A stretch of 64,000 nucleotides of DNA. It comes from Leptospira johnsonii (GTDB lineage Bacteria > Spirochaetota > Leptospiria > Leptospirales > Leptospiraceae). The translations under genes and the position numbers were made by a program. The stretch is from positions 1 to 64,000 of the forward strand of contig NZ_BFAY01000008.1 of NCBI RefSeq assembly GCF_003112675.1, read 5' to 3'. The notes beneath the pieces were generated by a model. That model was not told where the DNA came from. It ran no database searches and was given only the letters and a program-made list of their open reading frames with translations. Each line of letters opens with the position of its first letter. Position 1 is the stretch's first letter. Positions 28,112 to 37,264 of this stretch are shown piece after piece.

Positions 28112-28798
28112 ATGACTAAAACTTTAAGCGTTCAAGCAAGTGATCATTGGGCCGAAATCCAAAGAGAATTCCCAAACGAAATCTCATCTATCGGTATCCG
28201 AAAAAAGATCTTAAAAGGCGAAGTAGTGTTTGGCGAAAGAGATCCTTACGATGGATTCTTCGAGATCATATCAGGTATCTTTAAAGTATATTCTTTATCT
28301 CCGGATGGAAAAGAAGCCATCCTAAAAGTATTTTATCCAGGAGAATTGATCGCTTCTCATCCGATCTTTCAACCGCAAGAGCCCTGTTTTTATCCTGCAT
28401 TCTGTGAAGCGTTAAAAGACGGCGAATTGACCTACTATCCTAAAAGGGAATTCACTTCCTTCTTATTCGAAAACAATAAAGCACTCTATTTATTTTCAGC
28501 GGTCACTATCCAGCATCTCAACTATTTCAGAAAAAAACTGGTAGAGAATCTTCATCTCTCTGTTAAAGACAGGATCTTGAATTTTTTAAAAGAATGCGGA
28601 GCCATTCAGAAATTTATCACACTTCCAATCACTAAAAATCAATTGGCATCATTAATAGGCACCACTCCTGAATCGGTAAGTAGAGCATTCAGATCTCTCT
28701 TGGATGAATCCATTCTTGAAGAAAAAGATTCTTCTTATAAGATCATAAAGGAGAATGGACCAAAAGAAACTCACGAATTCCCTGCATTGAGGCAATAA
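28112..28798 (+). CDS. Crp/Fnr-family regulator, DNR/NNR-like
   Basis: A 228-residue Crp/Fnr protein. A cyclic-nucleotide-binding-like beta barrel (about 25-140, including GEVVFGERDPYDGFFEIISGIFKVY) is followed by a dimer helix and a Crp-type helix-turn-helix, ITKNQLASLIGTTPESVSRAFRSL. The N-terminal FNR iron-sulphur cysteine cluster is absent. This is typical of DNR/NNR proteins, which sense NO through haem and switch on nor genes. Its divergent position from norCBQD and the shared TTGAT-N4-ATCAA site make it the likely activator. Confidence 0.92.
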   Translation: MTKTLSVQASDHWAEIQREFPNEISSIGIRKKILKGEVVFGERDPYDGFFEIISGIFKVYSLSPDGKEAILKVFYPGELIASHPIFQPQEPCFYPAFCEALKDGELTYYPKREFTSFLFENNKALYLFSAVTIQHLNYFRKKLVENLHLSVKDRILNFLKECGAIQKFITLPITKNQLASLIGTTPESVSRAFRSLLDESILEEKDSSYKIIKENGPKETHEFPALRQ

Positions 28799-28835
28799 CC
28801 CTCGATCCAGTCGAATTTTTAAGCTTGACCCCTCG

Positions 28836-28849
28836 ATAGTGCATACACA
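28836..28849. promoter_or_regulatory. Putative MarR operator, copy 1
   Basis: ATAGTGCATACACA, 17 bases before the MarR ATG, matches 29371-29384 at 12 of 14 positions, and both differences are C/T. A TTGACC (28825-28830) just upstream could be a -35. Confidence 0.5.
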
Positions 28850-28866
28850 CCATTTGGTTAGAAGAT

Positions 28867-29331
28867 ATGAAAAATAGCCCTTCCCCTTCCGAACTCAAAA
28901 AAATAGGACTATCTTGCCTAAATGTTAGCTTAAGAAGGACAGCAAGGTTGGTTACATCTTATTATGATTCCATACTCAGACCTTCCGGTCTTAGGATCAC
29001 ACAATTCAGCATCTTAGTCGGAATAGGATATGAAGACGAATGTAGCATCACTGATCTTTCTAGACTCACAGATATAGACAGAACTACCCTGCAAAGAAGT
29101 TTAGAGATCCTAAAGCGGGACGGTCTAATCCGGATCGAAAAAAAAGAGGCTGGGAATATTCGAAATCTTTCTCTCACTAAAAAGGGAGGATCTAAATTAG
29201 CGGAAGCAATCCTACTTTGGGAAGAAGCTCAGAACGAGATCACTAAATTATTGGGAAAACCTAAATTCCAAGAAACCCTAAAGATACTCTCTGAAGTCAG
29301 AAAAATCCCAGTATTGGAAGCTCAAAACTAA
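28867..29331 (+). CDS. MarR-family transcriptional regulator
   Basis: A 154-residue winged-helix MarR protein. It has RRTARLVTSYYDSILRPSGLRITQFSIL at the N-terminal dimer helix, SITDLSRLTDIDRTTLQRSLEILKRDGLI as recognition region and NIRNLSLTKKGGSKL as wing. It precedes the thiolase gene by 70 bp on the same strand. A 14-bp sequence is shared between its own leader and the thiolase leader, suggesting that it represses both. The ligand is unknown, though acyl-CoA or aromatic compounds are common in the family. Confidence 0.93.
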   Translation: MKNSPSPSELKKIGLSCLNVSLRRTARLVTSYYDSILRPSGLRITQFSILVGIGYEDECSITDLSRLTDIDRTTLQRSLEILKRDGLIRIEKKEAGNIRNLSLTKKGGSKLAEAILLWEEAQNEITKLLGKPKFQETLKILSEVRKIPVLEAQN

Positions 29332-29370
29332 GTCTAAAAGAATATATAATAGAAAATATTTTTAGGCAAT

Positions 29371-29384
29371 ATAGTGTATATACA
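29371..29384. promoter_or_regulatory. Putative MarR operator, copy 2
   Basis: ATAGTGTATATACA, 17 bases before the thiolase ATG, the same distance from the start codon as copy 1 is from the MarR start. It overlaps the probable -10 region. Confidence 0.5.
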
Positions 29385-29401
29385 ACATACTAGGAGGAAA
29401 A

Positions 29402-30583
29402 ATGGTAGTCATAGTAGACGGGGCGAGGACCCCTTTTGGAAAATTCGGCGGAGGATTAAAAGATTATAGCTCCTCAGATTTGGCGGTGATCACCGCCAAA
29501 GAAACCATTCGCAAAACAGGCGTGGATCCTTCAAAAATTGAAGAAGCGATTTATGGAAATGTAATACAGGACAATAAAGACTCTGCTTACCTTGCCAGAC
29601 ATATTTCTCTCCGATCAGGTCTTTCCGAGCAATCGAGTGCACTTACCGTAAATAGACTTTGCGGTTCCGGACTAGAAAGTATCCTAATAGGAGCACGTAA
29701 AATTCTATCTAAAGAAAATACATTGGTCCTCTCAGGAGGAACCGAATCAATGAGTAACGCTCCTTTCGTATTAAAAGGCGCCAGATGGGGAAACAAGTAT
29801 GGAGATACGATCGCAGAAGATAGATTAGCCCAAAGCCTTACAGATTGTTTTGCGGACCTGACCATGGGAATGACGGCGGAAAATATCGCTCAACATTTTA
29901 AAATTTCCAGACCGGAGCAGGATGAATGGGCCGGAATTTCACAAGTAAGAGCGGAGAAGGCCACAAAGAGCGGAACCTTCTCCTCCGAAATGATCCCAGT
30001 CCAAACCGGAGGAAAAAAACCAGTCGTAGTGGATAAGGACGAACAGATCCGAGGTGAAGAATGTGTAGTACAATTAAAAAATCTACCAACTGCATTTTTG
30101 AAAGAAGGAACTGTCACAGCAGGAAATGCTTCCGGGATCAATGACGGAGCATCCTCCGTTCTACTTGCTTCCGAAGATTGGGCAAAAGAGAACGGAACAA
30201 GACCTTTGGCATCCATATTAGGTTATTCGAATATAGGATGTGACCCTAAAATGATGGGTTTAGGTCCCGTATTTGCCATTCCGAAAGCGTTACAAAATGT
30301 AGGACTTAGTTTAAAGGATATAGATCTATTTGAGATCAACGAAGCCTACGCTTCTCAAACCCTAGCCGTGATCAAAGAATTGGGATTAGATCCCGAAAGA
30401 ACAAATGTGAACGGAGGGGCAATCGCTATAGGACATCCTCTGGGTGCAAGTGGAACAAGAGTCACCCTGGCACTCGCCTATGAATTAAAACGTAGAAATC
30501 TAAAGTATGGAGTTGCCTCCCTTTGTATAGGAGGAGGACAAGGGATCGCAATCGTATTAGAAAATTATAATTTTAGAAGATAA
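29402..30583 (+). CDS. Thiolase (acetyl-CoA C-acyltransferase)
   Basis: A 393-residue thiolase of standard length. The nucleophilic C87 is in [10 protein letters not shown]. The C-terminal catalytic elements are [23 protein letters not shown] (histidine) and [11 protein letters not shown] (second cysteine). It catalyses reversible thiolytic cleavage of 3-ketoacyl-CoA or condensation of acetyl-CoA. It has an excellent ribosome site (AGGAGG, seven bases before ATG). Position and shared operator suggest control by the MarR protein. Whether it serves beta-oxidation or acetoacetyl-CoA synthesis cannot be told. Confidence 0.95.
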   Translation: MVVIVDGARTPFGKFGGGLKDYSSSDLAVITAKETIRKTGVDPSKIEEAIYGNVIQDNKDSAYLARHISLRSGLSEQSSALTVNRLCGSGLESILIGARKILSKENTLVLSGGTESMSNAPFVLKGARWGNKYGDTIAEDRLAQSLTDCFADLTMGMTAENIAQHFKISRPEQDEWAGISQVRAEKATKSGTFSSEMIPVQTGGKKPVVVDKDEQIRGEECVVQLKNLPTAFLKEGTVTAGNASGINDGASSVLLASEDWAKENGTRPLASILGYSNIGCDPKMMGLGPVFAIPKALQNVGLSLKDIDLFEINEAYASQTLAVIKELGLDPERTNVNGGAIAIGHPLGASGTRVTLALAYELKRRNLKYGVASLCIGGGQGIAIVLENYNFRR

Positions 30584-30617
30584 TTTTCGAACAGCGAAAG
30601 AGATATTAGCGAAAATA

Positions 30618-30679
30618 CTGCGATGCACCGCTTGTGGTGCTTCGCAGATTGTAGCGAATAGCTCGGCCCGCGAAGCGGG
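30618..30679. terminator. Two GC-rich hairpins between convergent genes
   Basis: CTGCGA-T-GCACC pairs with GGTGC-T-TCGCAG (30618-30647), an 11-bp stem, followed by CCCGC-GAA-GCGGG (30667-30679). They lie between the thiolase and the convergent NHL gene. There is no strong T-run, so termination is probable but these could also be a short palindromic repeat element. Confidence 0.55.
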
Positions 30680-30694
30680 TTCGCCCATAAAACT

Positions 30695-31915
30695 TTAAGG
30701 AAAAAAGAGGGCTCGCCTATTGAAAGAATCCGTTACCCATAGACCGCAAGGGGCAACTGCCACAGAAACAACACTTCCCGTATTTTCTGCAGTAACAGCA
30801 GAGTTAAAGACCGAAGTAAAATCAGGTTTACCTAATACTCTGTCTGCTCCTTGCCCAATGGTAAACGGAGGGGAAAAACGAACAGCCCTTCCGTTATTCG
30901 TATCGGCTACCCAAACTGCCCCATTTGGCTCGATGCTAATTCCATTCGGGCCCGTTAAGGCAAAGCGGCTTGTTCCTCCACTTGAGGCAGAAAAGTTGGG
31001 CTGCCCTAAAACCATGTTTGCTTGCATTCCATTTGTAAAAGGAGGGCTAAATCGAAGAACTCGATTATTTGCAAAATCTGAGACCCAGAGATTTCCCACT
31101 GAATCCGTTGCAACACCAGTAGGACTGGTAAACCTGGTATTCGACGCGGCTCCGCCTCCGGCGGCCGTAAAGTCATCTGCGCCGATTACCAGGTCAGCAT
31201 CCTGGCTTGAAGTAAATGGCGGTGAAAAACCTAGAACCCGATTATTGAAATAATCCGCAACCCAAACTCTGTCGCCTGGGCCTACTGCAACCCCGTAGGG
31301 ATTACTCAGGGTGTTTATAGTCCGGGAGGATACTCCAGTTCCAAGCATCATATCAGGCGAATCTCCAGAACTCATTCCAGGAGCATAATGCTGAACAGCA
31401 TTCCCAGTTGAAGTAGTTCCGGAAACCACCCAGATCCCGCCGCTTAAATCCATGGCGATTTGTCTCGCCTCCATTGGGGAGGCAGTAAGTATAATGTCTG
31501 CGTTCGCATTAGTCTGTAAAGGTGATGGAAAATGCATGATCCTGGCATCGGAAGGACCGCCATAAGAATCAGTTATCCAAAGCCCCCCTTGAACGTCCAT
31601 TGTGGCTCCGGAAATAGATCGGAATTGATTGGGGGCTGTTCCAAAAGAACTGCTATCCGTAAAATCCGATTGGCCTATAACGATGGTAGCCGCTTCTCCG
31701 TTCTTAAAAATACTACAGGAATTTCCGACCACTCCACCGCAGGTGGAGCTCGTATCGTTTAGAAGGAATTTTAAAAGTTGGGTGTTTAAAAAAGCATTAC
31801 TTGAGGGATCACAAGGATTCTCGGTGGAAATAGCCCCGCAACTTATAAGAAAGGAAGCAAATGAAATATATAATAAATTTTTAATATTATGAAACAAGGA
31901 AGAAAGTCCGGACAT
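30695..31915 (-). CDS. NHL-repeat lipoprotein
   Basis: A 406-residue exported protein with leader LLYISFASFLISC (lipobox). After a cysteine-containing N-terminal segment come five to six NHL-type blades: GVAVGPGDRVWVADYFNNRVLGFSPPF, GVATDSVGNLWVSDFANNRVLRFSPPF and GISIEPNGAVWVADTNNGRAVRFSPPF are the clearest, and VAVAPCGLWVTDSFNRRALFFP closes the array. A surface-exposed propeller for protein or sugar binding is expected. The specific role is unknown. The gene is convergent with thiolase. Confidence 0.88.
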   Translation of the reverse strand: MSGLSSLFHNIKNLLYISFASFLISCGAISTENPCDPSSNAFLNTQLLKFLLNDTSSTCGGVVGNSCSIFKNGEAATIVIGQSDFTDSSSFGTAPNQFRSISGATMDVQGGLWITDSYGGPSDARIMHFPSPLQTNANADIILTASPMEARQIAMDLSGGIWVVSGTTSTGNAVQHYAPGMSSGDSPDMMLGTGVSSRTINTLSNPYGVAVGPGDRVWVADYFNNRVLGFSPPFTSSQDADLVIGADDFTAAGGGAASNTRFTSPTGVATDSVGNLWVSDFANNRVLRFSPPFTNGMQANMVLGQPNFSASSGGTSRFALTGPNGISIEPNGAVWVADTNNGRAVRFSPPFTIGQGADRVLGKPDFTSVFNSAVTAENTGSVVSVAVAPCGLWVTDSFNRRALFFP

Positions 31916-31989
31916 TCGATAAGTAATTTAGACAAACTGCTTTCGATTGCAAAGCAATTTATTTACCAATCGGGCGAAATCCGAATCCC

Positions 31990-33603
31990 TCAAACGAGTA
32001 GTTTTCTTTTTAGCTTTTGGATCTCTTCCGATTTTCTTTCTACAGACCAGTTCCATTCTTTGCCTGCAATCTCTGCCACTTTGGAGAGTATCTCGTCAGA
32101 AGGAAGTCCAACAGTTCCAAGTCCAGTTCGCCTTAGGAAAATATCCTGCAGGTTCGTCGCCATTTCGAAACGAATTGCGTATAAAACTTGGGCTGCTAAT
32201 TCTCCATCTTCGTCCAATACTTCCGATAACTGTGTAGAAGTATTTGCTAACTCTAAAATAGACACGTATTCCGTTCCATGGTGCCGAACCAGGTATTCTA
32301 TTGTGTTTTCAGAAATATTAGGATAAGAAGTTTTAGCATTTTCTAAATAAGATCGTATATCGGAAATCTCGCATCCTTTTAGGAATTTCTTTTTAGAGAC
32401 ACTCGGTCCGATATTTCTAGAGAATTTCTTGTGTATGAGTTTGAATATTTTCTCTGCGAAATGTCGGCTAGTAGTATATTTTCCACCACCGGCACTGATC
32501 AGCCCTTCTATTCCCTCTTTAGAATGATCTTGTAATTCCGATTTTCTAGAAGCAGAATAAGTTCCCTTGTCTTCTGCTCCAGTTTCTGCAAGAGGTCTGA
32601 GTCCGCCGTAAGCAAACTCCACGTCCTTTAGTTCTAATTTTTCAGAAAGTAGACCGGAGGAATTGATATATTCCAAAAATTCTAAAATACTTTCCTGAGA
32701 AAGTTTCCAATCTTCCACAGGACCATAGTACGCTTTTTCTGTAGGGCCTATCATATTTTTCCCTCTCCAAGGAGCGAAACTGAAATGCCCTTTTTTTCCT
32801 ACATGAAGCACCATGGTGTCGAAATATTTTTTGGTGATAAGATAGATCCCTTCGGATCTTGTTTTAGGGACCGGAACTTTTATCTTTTTGGTTCCGTTCA
32901 GAAAATCCTGGCTCCAAGGCCCAGAGGCGTTAACGGTCACGGAAGCTTTTAATTTTACGTTTTTATTATGAATGGTGTCTTTGACCAGGGCTCCGATAAC
33001 TCTGTTGCCCTCGAAGATCAATTCTTCTGCTTTGGTATAATTAGAAATGGATGCGCCTTCTTGGACTGCCGATTTCAGAAAGGCTAAAGTCAATCTTTCC
33101 GGACTGGGCATGATACAATCATAAAAATAGATCGCCGAGTCCATACCACTCAAACCCCTGCTTTGGACCTCCTTTTTAGAAAGGTTTTTATGTGCAGGGA
33201 TCCTTTTGGATTTGTCCCAGGTCCAGTTTCTATCAAAGGAAAGTAGATCGTATACGAATAGACCAATCCTTTCCAAGAGACCAGGATTCGGAAGGATCAT
33301 CGGATAAGGATAGACTAGGTTGGGAGCGATATTGGATAAGATCCTTCTTTCTTTCAGAGCCTCTCTGACTAACGATAGATCAAAACGTTTTAAGTATCTT
33401 AATCCACCATGGATCAGTTTTCCTGTGGCAGATGACGTTGCCCCGCCGAAATCTTCTTTTTCGACCAAACAAACAGAAAGTCCCCTACTCGCCACCTCAT
33501 AGGCCAAGGCAGAACCCGTGATCCCACCGCCTATGATCAATACATCAAAATAGGCCTCTTCGCCTACTTTTTCGATAAATCGTTCCAATTTTTGAGGACT
33601 CAT
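31990..33603 (-). CDS. glpD: FAD-dependent glycerol-3-phosphate dehydrogenase
   Basis: A 537-residue flavoprotein of the GlpD/GlpA family. The dinucleotide-binding motif VLIIGGGITGSALAYEVASRG lies near the N-terminus, followed by GGATSSATGKLIHGGLRYLKRFD. The DAO domain ends with GLISAGGGKYTTSRHFAEK and the C-terminal GlpD helical domain covers about 390-530. It oxidises glycerol-3-phosphate to dihydroxyacetone phosphate and passes electrons to quinone at the inner membrane. Its ATG overlaps the stop of the upstream APH-family gene by four bases. The symbol follows the single-subunit aerobic type. Confidence 0.93.
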   Translation of the reverse strand: MSPQKLERFIEKVGEEAYFDVLIIGGGITGSALAYEVASRGLSVCLVEKEDFGGATSSATGKLIHGGLRYLKRFDLSLVREALKERRILSNIAPNLVYPYPMILPNPGLLERIGLFVYDLLSFDRNWTWDKSKRIPAHKNLSKKEVQSRGLSGMDSAIYFYDCIMPSPERLTLAFLKSAVQEGASISNYTKAEELIFEGNRVIGALVKDTIHNKNVKLKASVTVNASGPWSQDFLNGTKKIKVPVPKTRSEGIYLITKKYFDTMVLHVGKKGHFSFAPWRGKNMIGPTEKAYYGPVEDWKLSQESILEFLEYINSSGLLSEKLELKDVEFAYGGLRPLAETGAEDKGTYSASRKSELQDHSKEGIEGLISAGGGKYTTSRHFAEKIFKLIHKKFSRNIGPSVSKKKFLKGCEISDIRSYLENAKTSYPNISENTIEYLVRHHGTEYVSILELANTSTQLSEVLDEDGELAAQVLYAIRFEMATNLQDIFLRRTGLGTVGLPSDEILSKVAEIAGKEWNWSVERKSEEIQKLKRKLLV

Positions 33604-34448
33604 TTACCTGCCTTAGAAGAAGTAGTTATCTCTCTAATCTCTTTTTGCAGGGCAGCCCTTTCACTTTCTATATTCCATAGTCCTAAACGAAAAATTAATA
33701 TAGGAAGTCTCCATTTTTCTACTTCTCTCCAATCCATTCCGGAAACGGAAAGATATCTTTTCAGGTAACCCTTTAAGATGAACTTTCTAACTACAGTATA
33801 AAATAAAATTTTTAAGAACGGAGTTCCCGGCCAAAGTTCCGCATCTTGAAATAGAAAAACGGTCGAGGCTACGTCTGCAGCCGGATCCCCTTTTAAAGCA
33901 GTCATCCAATCTATGATTACAAATGAATCATTTGCGACGATCACGTTTTCTGGATGAAAATCCAGATGTAGAACGGAGGATCCTTCCGGCAAATCTTCTA
34001 TTAATTCTTTTGCGATCTTCTTCTCGTCTTTACTTAAAAAAGAAAGAGGTTCTTTTGAAAGAGTTTTAACCGCTTCCGATCTGATATCCTTCAACTTCTT
34101 TGCTCGTTTACTATGCAAATCCAGATGAAGATCTGCAAGTATTCTAGAAAGACTGAAAAAAGTCAGAGGTTTTTTATCTGGAAGTTTGGTGAGAGAAATC
34201 CCATCCAGTCTATCAAAGATCAATCCTTGTCTATCCCCGACCTTGACCTTCTCATAACATTTCATAGAGGTGGCGCCTGTAGAAAAAGCGATTACAGAAT
34301 TAGAATATTCGGTATCTATTTCAGAGGCAGGGATCTCTTTAAAAAATAATTTTAGGATCTTACTCGGTCCGTATTCCGAAATTTCGGCGGACCTACCTAT
34401 TGCGAGTGAATTCCCAGGACTGGGTCGGTTTGATTTTTTAGGAGGCAT
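33600..34448 (-). CDS. Aminoglycoside phosphotransferase-family kinase
   Basis: A 282-residue APH/choline-kinase-fold protein. The catalytic loop is VLHLDFHPENVIV (Brenner motif HxDxHxxN-like), and the metal-binding aspartate is in FVIIDWMTALKGDPAADVA. The family phosphorylates small hydroxylated molecules (choline, homoserine, sugars, antibiotics) or macrolides. Here, translational coupling to GlpD suggests a metabolic substrate, perhaps glycerol or another polyol, rather than an antibiotic. That is inference. Start ATG at 34448. Confidence 0.88.
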   Translation of the reverse strand: MPPKKSNRPSPGNSLAIGRSAEISEYGPSKILKLFFKEIPASEIDTEYSNSVIAFSTGATSMKCYEKVKVGDRQGLIFDRLDGISLTKLPDKKPLTFFSLSRILADLHLDLHSKRAKKLKDIRSEAVKTLSKEPLSFLSKDEKKIAKELIEDLPEGSSVLHLDFHPENVIVANDSFVIIDWMTALKGDPAADVASTVFLFQDAELWPGTPFLKILFYTVVRKFILKGYLKRYLSVSGMDWREVEKWRLPILIFRLGLWNIESERAALQKEIREITTSSKAGK

Positions 34449-34553
34449 GATTCTCTTCTCTATTTGTTTGGCAAAACTGATTCTATATTTGTATATTCAT
34501 GAGCAAGAAGTAATTTCTTCCGTCGACCGGCTTCAAGTGCCCGGAACAGGCTC

Positions 34554-34904
34554 TTAAATAAGTTTGATACCGAATTTTTCAAGAACGTAATTAAAAGAAA
34601 TAAAAAGCAAAACAGTTAAGAGCACACAAGAACCAAGTGCAAACCAAAAGCCAAATGTGGAATATAACTTAGGAAACACCAAGAACATCGGTAAGGTAGG
34701 GATCACAAACCAAAAAGTATAATATGCATGATTAGAGATCTTTTCCGGATCTGTCTTTTCGAACTGCAACCAGAGTAAAGTAAGAATGGTCACTAAAGGA
34801 AGAGAAGCGATTAAGGCTCCTAAACGATCGTTCCTTCGGGCGATTTCCGAAATTAAAACTACTAGTGCAGAAGTCACTGCGTATTTAACGATAAGAAATA
34901 ACAT
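34554..34904 (-). CDS. DUF3147-family membrane protein
   Basis: A 116-residue protein with four hydrophobic segments. IARRNDRLGALIASLPLVTILTLLWL and NHAYYTFWFVIPTLPMFLVFP are the family's signature stretches. DUF3147 proteins are small inner-membrane proteins of unknown function. The gene lies between the Amt fusion and the APH-GlpD pair, same strand, with gaps of about 70 and 105 bp. Confidence 0.88.
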   Translation of the reverse strand: MLFLIVKYAVTSALVVLISEIARRNDRLGALIASLPLVTILTLLWLQFEKTDPEKISNHAYYTFWFVIPTLPMFLVFPKLYSTFGFWFALGSCVLLTVLLFISFNYVLEKFGIKLI

Positions 34905-34973
34905 AGGATCTCGAGAATTAGCAAAGTAGTAACGTATGGAATTTCCACAAGTTTATAAACAAAAAGAAAAATC

Positions 34974-37109
34974 CTATTTTTTAGTTTTCCTGCTAATCCC
35001 TAAGACGGAAATATCATCTTGTTTTGGAGATCCGGCCAAGAATTCATCTAATTTCTTTAATATTTGATCGATTCCTTCTCCCATAGGAATTCCTTTTAGA
35101 TTTCCTACGATCTTTTCCACCCTCTCTTCTCCGAACTCTTCCTTATGAGAATTCCATTGTTCAAAAAGACCATCCGTAAAAAGTATTAGTTTAGAATCTT
35201 GAGTGAATTTCATTTCATTGGAAGTGTATTTAGTGTTTGGGATCACACCCATGATCCTTCCAGTTTTTTCTAAGGAATGGATCTCTTGGTCTTGGATCAA
35301 ATACTGAGGCACATGTCCTGCGGAAGAATAACGTATCAAGTTCAGGTTTGTATCAATATCTACCACGATACAAGTAAAGAATTGATTCAAGTTTTTGAAT
35401 GTATGCAAGAACTCATTGTTTAGATGAAACAAGATCTCTGTAACACTATAAATCCCACGCTTTAAGGATTCATAAATTGCTTTGATTGCCATGGTCAAAA
35501 GTGCGGCTTGCACCCCGTGCCCTGTAGCATCTGCAAGAAATACCCGAGTGAGTCCAGGACGAAGTTCCATGATATCGAAAAAATCTCCTCCGACTTCTGT
35601 GAGAGGAAGATATCTCACAGTAATTTCCAATTCTCCCGTGAGTTTATCTTCTTGAGAGATAATACCTGATTGGATCTTTCGAGCAGTAGATAGGTCACTT
35701 TGGAGTAAGCTTAGGTTATGTTCCAACTCTACAGCCAACGTTTCCTTTTCTTTAATATTTGTCCTGATCTTGTCTAATACCAAGTTATATCTTTCAGCGA
35801 TCTGGCCCACTTCTGTGAACGGTTCTATCGAAAGATCCTGGCTTAGATCTCCAGTTTGTTTTTGGTATTCCATTTCCAAGAACAGATCTATCAACTCAGT
35901 AGTTGCCCTATGTTCTGTATAATTCAGACCTTGGTATTCGTTTTGAGGAGAAACTCTCAGGCTATAAAACCGGTGGATCACAAAAAGAAGCGGATAACTT
36001 ACACCGAAAGAAAGGACAGCGCAGGAGACCACACCCAGTAATTGCACAAGGATCTGTGTAGTTCTGTCCAACCCCGTATCTAAAATAGAAAGATCTCCAA
36101 AAAATCCAACCGCCAAAGTACCCCAAATCCCCGACACAAGATGAACAGGAATAGCCCCAACAGCATCGTCCAGTTTAAGTTTGTCCAAAAGGACTCCCGC
36201 TTCGAACATTAAAATTCCTGCAATTAGTCCGATGAGAAGAGATTCCAGAGAATTGACTGCATTACAAGGAGCAGTGATTGCTACAAGTCCTGCCAAGGTG
36301 CCGTTTAAAGGAAGAGTAGCTTCTGCATATTTCAAACGGATCCAACCATAGATCAAACTGGAAGCCATTCCTCCGGAAGCAGCAAACATAGTATTTACGA
36401 TGATCTTTGGTACTTCGGAGGTAAATGCAAGTGTGCTTCCCCCATTAAATCCAATCCAACCAAACCATAAGATCAAAGTTCCAAGCATCGCAAGCGGAAG
36501 ATTATGCCCTGTGATCTTTCGGACAGATCCATCCTTACCGTATTTTCCCGTTCTGTTCCCGATCAAAATCATCGCAGAAAGTCCGACCCATCCGCCTACA
36601 CTATGCACAGCAGTAGAACCCGCGAAGTCCATAAAGCCAAGATGAGAAAGCCAGCCCGTAAATTGATTCCAGTCTTGCAGATTCCTTCCCCAAACCCAAT
36701 GACCAAAGATCGGATAGATCAAAGAAGAAATGATGGTAGTGACAATAATATAAGCACCGAATTTCATTCTTTCCGCAACGGCGCCGGAGACGATAGTTGC
36801 GGCAGTTCCGCAGAACATGAGTTGGAATAAAAAGAAAACGGAGATCTCCGGGCTTGTTTTTGAAAAATCAGAAAAGAACATATCCTTTCCGATCCAACCA
36901 TAATAGGTTGTGCCGAACATGAGTCCGAATCCTATTGAGTAGAAAACGAGAGTTGCAATTCCGAAATCCGTAATATTCTTAATTGCTACATTGATCGAGT
37001 TCTTGGTTCGGGTCAGGCCGGATTCCAAACATAAAAATCCGGCCTGCATGAAAAATACCAATCCGGAAGAAAGAATGATCCAAAGAATATCGAAATTCGT
37101 TTTAGGCAT
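34974..37109 (-). CDS. Ammonium transporter fused to SpoIIE/PP2C phosphatase
   Basis: A 711-residue fusion. Residues about 1-400 are an Amt/MEP transporter with 11 hydrophobic segments, GFLCLESGLTRTKNS near the N-terminus, GHWVWGRN, and the twin pore histidines in AVHSVGGWVGL and IPVHLVSGIWGTLA. A coiled-coil linker (about 410-490) leads to a SpoIIE-type PP2C domain: VGGDFFDIMEL, VFLADATGHGVQAALL and ILFTDGLFEQWNS, with the metal-binding aspartates. Ammonium state may thus control a serine phosphatase of the partner-switching (RsbU) kind. The frame opens from a TTG at 37148, but the ATG at 37109 gives the normal Amt N-terminus. Confidence 0.93.
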   Translation of the reverse strand: MPKTNFDILWIILSSGLVFFMQAGFLCLESGLTRTKNSINVAIKNITDFGIATLVFYSIGFGLMFGTTYYGWIGKDMFFSDFSKTSPEISVFFLFQLMFCGTAATIVSGAVAERMKFGAYIIVTTIISSLIYPIFGHWVWGRNLQDWNQFTGWLSHLGFMDFAGSTAVHSVGGWVGLSAMILIGNRTGKYGKDGSVRKITGHNLPLAMLGTLILWFGWIGFNGGSTLAFTSEVPKIIVNTMFAASGGMASSLIYGWIRLKYAEATLPLNGTLAGLVAITAPCNAVNSLESLLIGLIAGILMFEAGVLLDKLKLDDAVGAIPVHLVSGIWGTLAVGFFGDLSILDTGLDRTTQILVQLLGVVSCAVLSFGVSYPLLFVIHRFYSLRVSPQNEYQGLNYTEHRATTELIDLFLEMEYQKQTGDLSQDLSIEPFTEVGQIAERYNLVLDKIRTNIKEKETLAVELEHNLSLLQSDLSTARKIQSGIISQEDKLTGELEITVRYLPLTEVGGDFFDIMELRPGLTRVFLADATGHGVQAALLTMAIKAIYESLKRGIYSVTEILFHLNNEFLHTFKNLNQFFTCIVVDIDTNLNLIRYSSAGHVPQYLIQDQEIHSLEKTGRIMGVIPNTKYTSNEMKFTQDSKLILFTDGLFEQWNSHKEEFGEERVEKIVGNLKGIPMGEGIDQILKKLDEFLAGSPKQDDISVLGISRKTKK

Positions 37110-37151
37110 CGAATTTCTTATTCCAGGAAATGATAAGCGAATTGGCAAGAA
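37106..37151. repeat. 46-bp direct repeat, left copy
   Basis: Matches 44788-44833 in the same orientation with two mismatches in 46. The copy covers the start codon of the Amt fusion gene (CAT, 37107-37109) and the 42 bp before it. The two copies bound a 7.7-kb segment. Confidence 0.85.
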
Positions 37152-37264
37152 TAGTTTGTTTTTCCGGGATGTTTACCCGAACAATAACTCCAAGTTATCC
37201 AAGGTGCTTTCCCAAGCCCGGAGATCAGATTTGGATCATAATTTCCGGACTCACCCAATGGGAT

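Noticed and set aside
30720..31253. Long open frame on the plus strand opposite the NHL lipoprotein gene.
   Set aside because: It is an antisense shadow of a repeat-rich gene with no ribosome site. The minus-strand protein has a signal peptide and NHL blades.
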